Source: Streptomyces pilosus
GTDB lineage: Bacteria; Actinomycetota; Actinomycetes; Streptomycetales; Streptomycetaceae
Direction: 5' to 3'
DNA: 64,000 bases
Assembly: GCF_014649835.1 (NCBI RefSeq)
Contig: NZ_BMTU01000001.1
Coordinates: forward strand, 682,001 to 746,000
The notes below the pieces were generated by a model. It did not search any database. It saw only the letters and a list, made by a program, of their open reading frames with translations, and was not told the origin of the DNA. Made by a program: the position numbers and the translations under genes. Positions 34,082 through 41,796 of the stretch are shown piece by piece; positions within the stretch are counted from its first letter, which is position 1, and every line of letters starts with the position of its first letter.

Positions 34082-34108
34082 GGCCGGCCGTACGGCAGGA
34101 TGCCGAGG

Positions 34109-34185
34109 TGGTGGGGCGGGTGGGACTCGAACCCACGGCCGACGGATTATGAGTCCGCTGCTCTAACCGGCTGAGCTACCGCCCC
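34109..34185 (-). tRNA. tRNA-Ile(CAT) (AUA-reading) gene
   Basis: Complete cloverleaf: acceptor stem GGGGCGG / CCGCCCC, discriminator A, encoded CCA, T-loop GTTCGAGTCCC. The anticodon loop CTCATAA holds CAT. The combination GACTCATAATC is typical of the minor tRNA-Ile whose C34 is modified to lysidine rather than of tRNA-Met; this identity is an inference from sequence similarity. 77 bases with CCA. Confidence 0.85.
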
Positions 34186-34328
34186 ATAGCGGCGTGTCGC
34201 GTACATGTGTGCGCGCCGTCTGCCGCAGCATAGCCGCTCATACGATCTCCTGCTTCGGCTGGTCGGCTGCTCACGGCGTTCTCGACCACGGAGACTTCAC
34301 CGAACCCCGCACGGTTCCCCCGGACATG

Positions 34329-34350
34329 AAAAAGGACCCCTACGGGGTCC
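34329..34350 (-). terminator. Rho-independent terminator after the tRNA-Asn genes
   Basis: On the minus strand, GGACCCC-GTA-GGGGTCC is followed by TTTTT, a perfect 7-bp hairpin with a U-tract. It sits 13 bases downstream of the second tRNA-Asn gene. Confidence 0.85.
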
Positions 34351-34362
34351 TCGTTCACCATG

Positions 34363-34435
34363 CTCCCCCGACTGGACTCGAACCAGTAACCTGCCGGTTA
34401 ACAGCCGGCTGCTCTGCCAATTGAGCTACGGAGGA
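34363..34435 (-). tRNA. tRNA-Asn(GTT), second of two copies
   Basis: 73-base cloverleaf with acceptor TCCTCCG / CGGGGGA, D-arm AGCTCAATTGGCAGAGC, anticodon loop CTGTTAACC region (GTT) and T-arm GTTCGAGTCC. No encoded CCA. Identical to the copy at 34441. Confidence 0.95.
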
Positions 34436-34440
34436 CCGAG

Positions 34441-34513
34441 CTCCCCCGACTGGACTCGAACCAGTAACCTGCCGGTTAACAGCCGGCTGCTCTGCCAATT
34501 GAGCTACGGAGGA
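34441..34513 (-). tRNA. tRNA-Asn(GTT), first of two copies
   Basis: Identical in sequence to the copy at 34363, five bases apart, so both are processed from one precursor ending at the terminator at 34329. Anticodon GTT; no encoded CCA. Confidence 0.95.
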
Positions 34514-34579
34514 ATGCCTCGTGCATCGAACGCACCCACCTGGGTATTCGCCAGGGGGCGCGCGCTCGCTGCGACACAT

Positions 34580-34585
34580 ACATTA
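34580..34585 (-). promoter_or_regulatory. Candidate -10 box for the tRNA-Asn transcript
   Basis: On the minus strand TAATGT lies about 67 bases upstream of the first tRNA-Asn, with TTGGCG as a possible -35 but a long 20-bp spacer. It is the best promoter-like sequence in the gap 34514-34681. Confidence 0.3.
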
Positions 34586-34681
34586 GCGCAAGCAGGGGGG
34601 TGCTCCGCCAATCGGTACTCCCCGGCGCTGTCGCCGTGCCGTAGACCTTCGCAGACTGGAACAACGGGAAGGGTGGCCGTC

Positions 34682-34987
34682 ATGAGGTACCGGCTCACGT
34701 TCGTCGCCGGAGCAGCCCTGGGTTACGTGCTGGGCACGAAAGCCGGGCGGGAACGCTACGAGCAGCTGAGGAGGTCCGCGCAGCAGCTCACACAGAACCC
34801 CGCGGTGCGCAACACCGCGGAGAGCGCGGGCCGGCAGAGCCGCGAGTTCGCGGACAAGGCCTACCAGGCGGTGAGCCACAAGATGGGCGACCGCATGCCC
34901 GACTCGGTCGCCCAGCGCGTGTCGGCCCTGCGTGAACGCACGGCCCACGGCTCGGCGGAGGACGACTGGGGCACCAGCAACACGTAG
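34682..34987 (+). CDS. YtxH-like small membrane-associated protein
   Basis: 101 residues. The N-terminus MRYRLTFVAGAALGYVLGTKAGRERYEQL has the short hydrophobic helix with a GAALGYVLGTKAGRERYE motif common to YtxH-like actinobacterial proteins; the rest is amphipathic and helical (RQSREFADKAYQAVSHKMG). It probably sits at the membrane and may respond to stress; function unknown. The ATG is preceded by a weak GGG-rich site. Confidence 0.72.
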   Translation: MRYRLTFVAGAALGYVLGTKAGRERYEQLRRSAQQLTQNPAVRNTAESAGRQSREFADKAYQAVSHKMGDRMPDSVAQRVSALRERTAHGSAEDDWGTSNT

Positions 34988-35059
34988 TGGTTCCGCCGGC
35001 CGTCACTCCAACACCGCCCGCGCCCCCACCTTGTGGGGAGCGTGCGGCAAAATTGCAGC

Positions 35060-36514
35060 ATGGGGATAGTCGCCGGGCTGGACAGTGCGCCCGATTTCAC
35101 TCGCATCGTCGTCTGTGACACGGACACCGGGGCCGTGGTCAGGCAGGGCTACGCCCCGCATCCGGTACAGGGCCCCGACGGCGGCGGACGTCCCTCCGAC
35201 GTGGACCCGCAGGCCTGGCTGCTGTCGCTGGGAGAGGCGGCGGGCGGCGGGCTGTTGGAGGGCGTCCAGGCCATCGGCGTGTCGGCGCAGGCGAACGCAC
35301 TGGTGCCGCTGGACTCGCAGGGCAACACCGTGCGCCCCGCGATGACCGGCGGGGACAAGCGCGCGCAGGTCGCCGCGGCGGACCTGATCGACGCGCTCGG
35401 CGGGCGCGAGGCCTGGGCGCAGGCCGTGGGCTGTGTGCCCGGGGCCGCGCAGCCGGTGACCAAGCTGCGCTGGCTGGCCCGCAGCGAACCGGAGAACGCG
35501 GCACGCGCCGCCGTGCTGCTCCAGGCGCACGACTGGCTGGTCTGGCAGCTGCTGGGCCGCCCGGTGCGGCGCACCACCGACCGGGGCGGCGCGTCCGGCA
35601 CCGGCTACTGGGCGGCGGCGACCGGCGGTTACCGGCCCGACCTGGTGGAGATGGCGCTCGGCCACCAGGCCATGCTCCCCGAGGTGATCGGCCCGGCGGA
35701 CGCGGCCGGGACCACACCCGAGGGGCTGCTGATCTCCGCGGGTACGGGCGAGACGATGGCGGCGGCGTTCGGGCTGGGCATCGGGCTCGGCGACGCGGTG
35801 GTCTCGCTCGGCGCGTCCGGGTCCGTGATGGCGGTGCACCCCGAGCCGCTCGTCGACCACCACGGGATGATCACGTCCCTGGCCGACGCGACCGGCATGC
35901 ACCTGCCCGTCGTCACCACCCTGAACGCCGTCCGGGCCCTGCGCGGGACCGCGGAACTGCTGGGGCTGCCGGACCTGGAGAGCCTGTCCGAGCTGGCGAT
36001 GAAGTCGACGCCCGGCTCGCACGGCCTGGTGCTGCTGCCCTATCTGGAGGGTGAGCGCACCCCGAACCTGCCGCACACCGCCGGGACGCTGGCGGGTCTG
36101 CGGCGCGAGTCGATGAAGCCGGAGCACCTGGCGCGGGCCGCGTTCGAGGGCATGCTGTGCGGGCTGGCGGACGCCCTGGACGTGCTGCGCGGCCGGGGCG
36201 TGGACGTACGGCGGGTCTTCCTGCTCGGCCCGGCCGCGGAACTGCCGGCCGTGCAGGCGGCGGCACCCTCGCTGTTCGGGGCGCAGGTGGTGGTGCCGCA
36301 GCCGGCGGACTACGCGGCGATCGGCGCGGCCCGGCAGGCGGCGTGGGCGCTCGGCGTGTCGCAGGGCGCGCTCGATCCGCGCAATCCGCCCGTCTGGCAG
36401 GGCCCGGTGGCCCAGGTGCTCGATCCCGGCGAGGAGCTGGCGGTGGGCCAGGCGGTGCGCCAGCAGTACGTGTCGGTGCGCGAGCAGACCCACCCGGGGG
36501 CGTTCCGTCCGTAG
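35060..36514 (+). CDS. FGGY-family carbohydrate kinase (xylulokinase-like)
   Basis: 484 residues with the two actin-like domains of FGGY kinases: IGVSAQANALVPLD, the catalytic Asp region QPVTKLRWL, and the C-terminal LVLLPYLEGERTPNLP and VFLLGPAAELPAVQ segments. It would phosphorylate a sugar or polyol with ATP; substrate identity (xylulose or other) cannot be fixed. Phosphate-1 region LDSAPDFTRIVV deviates from the usual DxGTxSxK, so activity may differ. No pathway genes lie nearby. Confidence 0.78.
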   Translation: MGIVAGLDSAPDFTRIVVCDTDTGAVVRQGYAPHPVQGPDGGGRPSDVDPQAWLLSLGEAAGGGLLEGVQAIGVSAQANALVPLDSQGNTVRPAMTGGDKRAQVAAADLIDALGGREAWAQAVGCVPGAAQPVTKLRWLARSEPENAARAAVLLQAHDWLVWQLLGRPVRRTTDRGGASGTGYWAAATGGYRPDLVEMALGHQAMLPEVIGPADAAGTTPEGLLISAGTGETMAAAFGLGIGLGDAVVSLGASGSVMAVHPEPLVDHHGMITSLADATGMHLPVVTTLNAVRALRGTAELLGLPDLESLSELAMKSTPGSHGLVLLPYLEGERTPNLPHTAGTLAGLRRESMKPEHLARAAFEGMLCGLADALDVLRGRGVDVRRVFLLGPAAELPAVQAAAPSLFGAQVVVPQPADYAAIGAARQAAWALGVSQGALDPRNPPVWQGPVAQVLDPGEELAVGQAVRQQYVSVREQTHPGAFRP

Positions 36515-36521
36515 CGGCGCG

Positions 36522-36534
36522 CCGATTAAATCGG
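36522..36534. promoter_or_regulatory. Palindrome CCGATTAAATCGG before the ABC exporter operon
   Basis: A 13-bp palindrome with an AT-rich core, in an otherwise GC-rich gap, 82-94 bp upstream of the chosen ABC start. TTGAGG at 36534-36539 could be an adjoining -35. It is a candidate operator for the exporter. Confidence 0.4.
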
Positions 36535-36615
36535 TTGAGGTAACGCGGGTGGAGTGTTCGACGATAGGGGCCACGGGCAACCATGCGCCCTCGCCGACCA
36601 CCCGAGAGACTCAGC

Positions 36616-38349
36616 GTGCTCATACGACTCCTGCGGACCCATCTCCGGCCCTACAAGAGACCCATCACCCTGCTGGTGCTGCTGCAGTTCCTGCAGACCT
36701 GCGCCTCGCTCTACCTGCCCACGCTCAACGCGGACATCATCGACGACGGCGTCGTCAGGGGCGACGCCGGCTACATCCTGAGCTACGGCGCCCTGATGAT
36801 CGGCATCTCGCTGGTGCAGGTCGTCTGCAACGTGGGGGCCGTGTACTACGGCGCCCGGACGGCGGCGGCCCTGGGACGGGACGTCCGCGCCGCCGTCTTC
36901 GACCGCGTGCAGTCCTTCTCCGCGCGGGAGGTGGGTCACTTCGGCGCGCCCTCGCTGATCACCCGCACGACGAACGACGTCCAGCAGGTGCAGATGCTGG
37001 CCCTGATGACGTTCACCCTGATGGTCTCGGCGCCGATCATGTGCGTGGGCGGCATCGTGATGGCGCTCGGACTCGACGTCCCGCTGTCCGGGGTGCTGGT
37101 CGGGGTCGTCCCGGTGCTGGCGATCTGCGTGACGCTGATCGTACGGAGGCTGCGCCCGCTGTTCCGGACCATGCAGGAGCGGCTGGACACGGTGAACCGG
37201 GTGCTGCGCGAGCAGATCACCGGCAACCGGGTGATCCGGGCGTTCGTGCGGGACACCTACGAGCAGCGGCGGTTCCGCGAGTCCAACACCGAGCTGACCG
37301 ACGTCTCGCTGCGCACGGGCAATCTGCTCGCGCTGATGTTCCCGGTGGTCATGACGGTGGTGAACCTGTCGTCGATCGCGGTGGTGTGGTTCGGTGCGCA
37401 CCGCATCGACAGCGGCGGGATACAGATCGGTGACCTGACGGCGTTCCTCGCCTACCTGATGCAGATCGTCATGTCCGTGATGATGGCCACCTTCATGTTC
37501 ATGATGGTGCCGCGCGCCGAGGTGTGCGCCGAGCGCATCCACGAGGTGCTGGACACCTCCTCCAGTGTCGTCCCGCCCGTGGCGCCCGTGACCGAACTGC
37601 GCAGTCGGGGGCACCTGGAGATCCGGGGTGCGGGCTTCCGCTACCCGGGCGCCGAGGAACCGGTGCTCAGGGAGGTCTCCCTCCAGGCACGGCCCGGCGA
37701 GGTCACGGCCGTGATCGGCTCGACCGGCAGCGGCAAGTCCACCCTGCTGGGGCTGGTGCCGCGGCTGTTCGACGTGACCGCCGGCGACGTCCTGGTGGAC
37801 GGGGTGCCGGTGGCGGACATCGAGCCCGCGCTGCTCGCGAGGACCGTCGGCCTGGTGCCGCAGAAGCCGTACCTCTTCGCGGGCACGGTGGCGACGAACC
37901 TGCGCTACGGCAACCCGGACGCCACCGACGAGGAGTTGTGGCACGCGCTGGAGGTGGCGCAGGGCAGGGACTTCGTGGAGCGGCTGGAGGGGGGTCTCGA
38001 CGCGCCGGTCGCCCAGGGCGGGACGAACGTCTCCGGCGGTCAGCGCCAGCGTCTGGCGATCGCCCGGACGCTGGTGCAGCGGCCGGAGATCTACCTCTTC
38101 GACGACTCCTTCTCCGCGCTCGACTACGCCACCGACGCGGCCCTGCGGGCGGCGCTGGCCCGGGAGACGGCGGAGGCGACCGTGGTGATCGTCGCCCAGC
38201 GGGTGGCGACCATCCGGGACGCCGACCGGATCGTGGTCCTGGACGAGGGCCGGGTCGTCGGCACCGGCCGGCACCACGAACTGATGGCGGACAACGGGAC
38301 CTACCGGGAGATCGTGCTCTCCCAGCTGACGGAAGCGGAGGCCGCCTGA
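36616..38349 (+). CDS. ABC exporter half-transporter with degenerate ATPase site (ATP-binding/permease)
   Basis: 577-residue fused permease plus ATPase. Six helices (residues about 15-310) are followed by Walker A GSTGSGKST, Q-loop VPQKPYLF, signature VSGGQRQRL and Walker B YLFDDSFSALD. The catalytic Glu after Walker B is Asp, so this subunit contributes the non-hydrolysing site of a heterodimer. GTG 36616 gives MLIRLLRTHL; an in-frame ATG at 36583 would add 11 residues. Its stop overlaps the next subunit start (TGATG). The exported substrate is unknown. Confidence 0.88.
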   Translation: MLIRLLRTHLRPYKRPITLLVLLQFLQTCASLYLPTLNADIIDDGVVRGDAGYILSYGALMIGISLVQVVCNVGAVYYGARTAAALGRDVRAAVFDRVQSFSAREVGHFGAPSLITRTTNDVQQVQMLALMTFTLMVSAPIMCVGGIVMALGLDVPLSGVLVGVVPVLAICVTLIVRRLRPLFRTMQERLDTVNRVLREQITGNRVIRAFVRDTYEQRRFRESNTELTDVSLRTGNLLALMFPVVMTVVNLSSIAVVWFGAHRIDSGGIQIGDLTAFLAYLMQIVMSVMMATFMFMMVPRAEVCAERIHEVLDTSSSVVPPVAPVTELRSRGHLEIRGAGFRYPGAEEPVLREVSLQARPGEVTAVIGSTGSGKSTLLGLVPRLFDVTAGDVLVDGVPVADIEPALLARTVGLVPQKPYLFAGTVATNLRYGNPDATDEELWHALEVAQGRDFVERLEGGLDAPVAQGGTNVSGGQRQRLAIARTLVQRPEIYLFDDSFSALDYATDAALRAALARETAEATVVIVAQRVATIRDADRIVVLDEGRVVGTGRHHELMADNGTYREIVLSQLTEAEAA

Positions 38350-40277
38350 TGGCCGGGCCGGCAGGACGGATGATGGCCGGGGGCGGCCCCGACCAGCGCT
38401 CTCTCGACTTCAAGGGGTCGGGCAAACGGCTGATCGCCCGGTTCCGCCCGGAACGCCTGACGATCTACGGGCTGCTGGCCTGTGTCGTGTTCAGCGTGGG
38501 TCTCAGCGTGATCGGGCCGAAGATCCTCGGTGAGGCCACCGACCTGGTCTTCGCCGGGATCGTCGGACGCGAGATGCCGGAGGGCTCCACCAAGGACCAG
38601 GTGCTCGACGCGATGCGGGAGCGGGGGGACGGGGACGTCGCCGACATGCTCCGCAGCACCGACTTCACGCCCGGCGAGGGCATCGACTTCACCGCGGTCG
38701 GCGACGTCCTGCTGTTCGCGCTGGTGGTCTTCACGGCCGCCGGTCTGCTGATGGCGGTGGCGACCCGGCTGGTGAACCGGGCGGTCAACCACACCATGTT
38801 CCGCATGCGCGAGGACGTGCAGACGAAGCTGTCGCGGCTGCCGCTGTCGTACTTCGACAAGCGGCAGCGCGGTGAGGTCCTCAGCCGCGCCACCAACGAC
38901 ATCGACAACATCGGCCAGACGCTCCAGCAGTCGATGGGACAGCTGATCAACTCACTGCTCACGATCATCGGTGTGCTGGCGATGATGTTCTGGGTCTCGT
39001 GGATCCTGGCGCTGGTCGCGCTGGTGACGGTGCCGCTGTCGTTCGTCGTCGCCACACGCGTGGGCAAGCGGTCGCAGCCGCACTTCGTGGCGCAGTGGCG
39101 CACCACCGGCCGGCTCAACGCGCACATCGAGGAGATGTACACCGGGCACACCCTGGTGAAGGTGTTCGGCCGGCAGGAGGAGTCGGCGAAGCGGTTCGCC
39201 GAGGAGAACGAGGAACTGTACGAGGCCGGTTTCCGGGCGCAGTTCAACAGCGGGATCATGCAGCCGCTGATGTTCTTCGTGTCGAACCTCAACTACGTGC
39301 TGGTGGCGGTCGTCGGCGGGCTGCGGGTGGCGTCGGGCACGCTGTCCATCGGTGACGTGCAGGCGTTCATCCAGTACTCGCGGCAGTTCTCCATGCCGCT
39401 GACGCAGGTCGCGTCGATGGCGAACCTGGTGCAGTCGGGCGTCGCCTCCGCCGAGCGGGTCTTCGAACTGCTGGACGCCGAGGAGCAGGAGGCCGACCCG
39501 GTCCCGGCCGAGAAGCCGGCGCGGCCGCGCGGGCGGGTGGCGCTGGAGCACGTCTCGTTCCGTTACGAGCCCGACAAGCCGCTGATCGAGGACCTGTCGC
39601 TGACGGTCGAACCGGGCCACACGGTCGCCATCGTGGGTCCGACGGGCGCCGGCAAGACGACCCTGGTGAACCTGCTGATGCGGTTCTACGAGGTGTCCGG
39701 CGGGCGGATCACGCTCGACGGGGTGGACATCGCCCGGATGTCCCGGGACGAACTGCGCGCCGGGATCGGCATGGTCCTCCAGGACACCTGGCTGTTCGGC
39801 GGCACCATCGCGGAGAACATCGCGTACGGGGCGTCGCGGGAGGTCACCCGGGAGGAGATCGAGGAGGCGGCGCGCGCGGCGCACGCCGACCGGTTCGTGC
39901 GGACGCTGCCCGACGGGTACGACACCGTGATCGACGACGAGGGGGCGGGGGTCAGCGCCGGTGAGAAGCAGCTGATCACGATCGCCCGGGCGTTCCTGTC
40001 CGACCCGGTGATCCTGGTGCTGGACGAGGCGACGAGTTCCGTGGACACCCGGACGGAGGTGCTGATCCAGAAGGCGATGGCGCAACTGGCGCACGGGCGG
40101 ACGTCGTTCGTGATCGCGCACCGGCTGTCGACGATCCGGGACGCGGACACGATCCTGGTCATGGAGAACGGGGCGATCGTCGAGCAGGGCGCGCACGAGA
40201 AGCTGCTGGCGGCGGACGGCGCGTACGCCCGCCTGTACAAAGCCCAGTTCGCGGAGGCGGTGGCGGAGGTCGACTGA
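38349..40277 (+). CDS. ABC exporter half-transporter with canonical Walker B (heterodimer partner)
   Basis: 642-residue half-transporter. After an N-terminal extension and a long extracellular loop between helices 1 and 2 (residues about 65-115, Asp/Glu-rich), the core permease leads to Walker A GPTGAGKTT, Q-loop LQDTWLFGG, Walker B VILVLDEATSSVD with catalytic Glu, and a degenerate signature VSAGEKQL instead of LSGGQ. Its signature and the partner Walker B therefore form the degenerate site, while its own Walker B and the partner signature form the working site, as in heterodimeric type IV exporters. TGATG overlap couples both genes. Confidence 0.9.
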   Translation: MAGPAGRMMAGGGPDQRSLDFKGSGKRLIARFRPERLTIYGLLACVVFSVGLSVIGPKILGEATDLVFAGIVGREMPEGSTKDQVLDAMRERGDGDVADMLRSTDFTPGEGIDFTAVGDVLLFALVVFTAAGLLMAVATRLVNRAVNHTMFRMREDVQTKLSRLPLSYFDKRQRGEVLSRATNDIDNIGQTLQQSMGQLINSLLTIIGVLAMMFWVSWILALVALVTVPLSFVVATRVGKRSQPHFVAQWRTTGRLNAHIEEMYTGHTLVKVFGRQEESAKRFAEENEELYEAGFRAQFNSGIMQPLMFFVSNLNYVLVAVVGGLRVASGTLSIGDVQAFIQYSRQFSMPLTQVASMANLVQSGVASAERVFELLDAEEQEADPVPAEKPARPRGRVALEHVSFRYEPDKPLIEDLSLTVEPGHTVAIVGPTGAGKTTLVNLLMRFYEVSGGRITLDGVDIARMSRDELRAGIGMVLQDTWLFGGTIAENIAYGASREVTREEIEEAARAAHADRFVRTLPDGYDTVIDDEGAGVSAGEKQLITIARAFLSDPVILVLDEATSSVDTRTEVLIQKAMAQLAHGRTSFVIAHRLSTIRDADTILVMENGAIVEQGAHEKLLAADGAYARLYKAQFAEAVAEVD

Positions 40278-40297
40278 GCCGTCCCCGTCCGGCACCT

Positions 40298-40337
40298 CGG
40301 ACTCCCCCCGCGGAGGCGGCTCGTCGGGGGGAGTCCG
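40298..40337. terminator. Bidirectional stem-loop terminator
   Basis: CGGACTCCCCCC (40298-40309) and GGGGGGAGTCCG (40326-40337) form a perfect 12-bp stem with a 16-base loop, between the convergent ABC exporter and sigma-factor genes. Confidence 0.85.
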
Positions 40338-40347
40338 GGGCGCGGGG

Positions 40348-41706
40348 TCAGTCGAGATACCCGCGCAGCTGGTCCGCGAACGCGTGGTCGCGGAGCTTGT
40401 TCAGCGTCTTGCTCTCGATCTGCCGGATCCGCTCCCGCGTCACCCCGAAGATCCGGCCGATCTCCTCCAGCGTCCGCGGACGCCCGTCCACCAGCCCGTA
40501 GCGGAGCTGCACCACCTTGCGCTCCCGCTCCCCCAGCGTGGACAGCACCGCCTCCAGGTGCTCCCGCAGCAACAGGAACGCCGCCGACTCGACGGGACTC
40601 GCCGCGTCGCCGTCCTCGATGAGGTCGCCGAGCGCCACGTCGTCCTCCTCCCCCACCGGCGCGTGCAGCGACACCGGTTCCTGGGCGAGCCGCAGCACCT
40701 CGCCGACCCGCTCGGGCGGCAGGTCGAGCTGCGCCGCGACCTCGACCGGCGTCGGCTCGTACCCGCGCTCCTGGAGCATCCGCCGCTGCACCCGCACCAC
40801 GCGGTTGATCAGCTCGACCACGTGCACCGGCACCCGGATCGTGCGGGCCTGGTCGGCGAGCGCCCGGGACATGGCCTGGCGGATCCACCAGGTGGCGTAC
40901 GTGGAGAACTTGTAGCCGCGCGCGTAGTCGAACTTCTCCACCGCCCGGATCAGCCCGAGGTTGCCCTCCTGCACCAGGTCCAGCATGGTCAGGCCGCGGC
41001 CCACGTACCGCTTGGCCACCGACACGACGAGCCGGAGGTTCGCCTCGATCAGCCGCCGTTTGGCCACCCGGCCCATGACGACGAGCCGGTCCAGGTCGAG
41101 GGCGAGTCCGCTGTCCAGGTCGGGGGTGCGGCGCAGCTTCTCCTCGGCGAAGAGTCCCGCCTCGACCCGGCGGGCGAGCTCGACCTCCTCGGCGGCGGTG
41201 AGCAGCGGGATGCGGCCGATCTCGCGCAGGTACTGGCGGAACAGGTCGGAGGAGGGACTCCCGGTCTCGGTCCGGACGGGCGCGGGCGACCCACCGGGGC
41301 CGGCTGCTCCGGCGGCCCCGACCGGACCGGCGGGTCCGGCCGGCTCGGCGTCGTCGTCCGGGCCGGTGTTCTCGTCCGGGCCGGCGTTCTCGTGCGGCCG
41401 GGTGTTCTCGTGCGGCCCGGCGTTCTCGTGCGGCCGGGCGGGCGGTTCGGCCGCCCGCGCCGGTTCCGGCGGTGTCGTGGCGGGGAGCGCGACACGGCTC
41501 CGCGCGGGCATGGCGACGAGCACGTCCGCGCCGGGCTGGGTGAGGGTCTGGGTCTGGGTCTGCACGGGGGCGACCTCCAGGATGATCGCTGCCGGGGGGT
41601 GGGGCAGCGGTACTTCCGGGGCGGAGTCGACGGCCTCGCCGCTGTCCGTCCCGTACTCGATGAGCCGGGGACTCAGGCACCGCTCCCAGTGTGGGGTACG
41701 ACACAT
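40348..41706 (-). CDS. hrdA: Group 2 RNA polymerase sigma factor, HrdA-like
   Basis: 452 residues. After a variable N-terminus, region 1.2 ([20 protein letters not shown]), 2.3/2.4 ([20 protein letters not shown]), region 3, and 4.2 ([20 protein letters not shown]) are all intact, so it binds core polymerase and recognises -10/-35 promoters of the principal type. The N-terminus is short and has a His-Glu-Asn repeat (residues 92-119) instead of the long acidic region of HrdB. Position next to dnaG and the ABC pair matches my memory of S. coelicolor hrdA. ATG 41706 follows GGGG; GTG 41715 is an alternative. Confidence 0.82.
   Translation of the reverse strand: MCRTPHWERCLSPRLIEYGTDSGEAVDSAPEVPLPHPPAAIILEVAPVQTQTQTLTQPGADVLVAMPARSRVALPATTPPEPARAAEPPARPHENAGPHENTRPHENAGPDENTGPDDDAEPAGPAGPVGAAGAAGPGGSPAPVRTETGSPSSDLFRQYLREIGRIPLLTAAEEVELARRVEAGLFAEEKLRRTPDLDSGLALDLDRLVVMGRVAKRRLIEANLRLVVSVAKRYVGRGLTMLDLVQEGNLGLIRAVEKFDYARGYKFSTYATWWIRQAMSRALADQARTIRVPVHVVELINRVVRVQRRMLQERGYEPTPVEVAAQLDLPPERVGEVLRLAQEPVSLHAPVGEEDDVALGDLIEDGDAASPVESAAFLLLREHLEAVLSTLGERERKVVQLRYGLVDGRPRTLEEIGRIFGVTRERIRQIESKTLNKLRDHAFADQLRGYLD
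41350..41433. repeat. 18-bp tandem repeat in the sigma-factor gene
   Basis: About four and a half in-frame 18-bp units encode [24 protein letters not shown] and PDDDAE in the N-terminal linker of the sigma factor. Units differ by a few substitutions. Confidence 0.8.
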
Positions 41707-41796
41707 CGTCCCCACGAGGGGCGTGCGGTGACTTTTTGCGTCCGCCGCGTCACCGCGCGCTGACGCGGGCCCGGTCCTGGCCGCCCTCGGCCGGCC

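Noticed and set aside
34109..34513. Genomic island at the tRNA genes
   Set aside because: No integrase, no direct repeat of a tRNA 3' end and no drop in GC content on either side.
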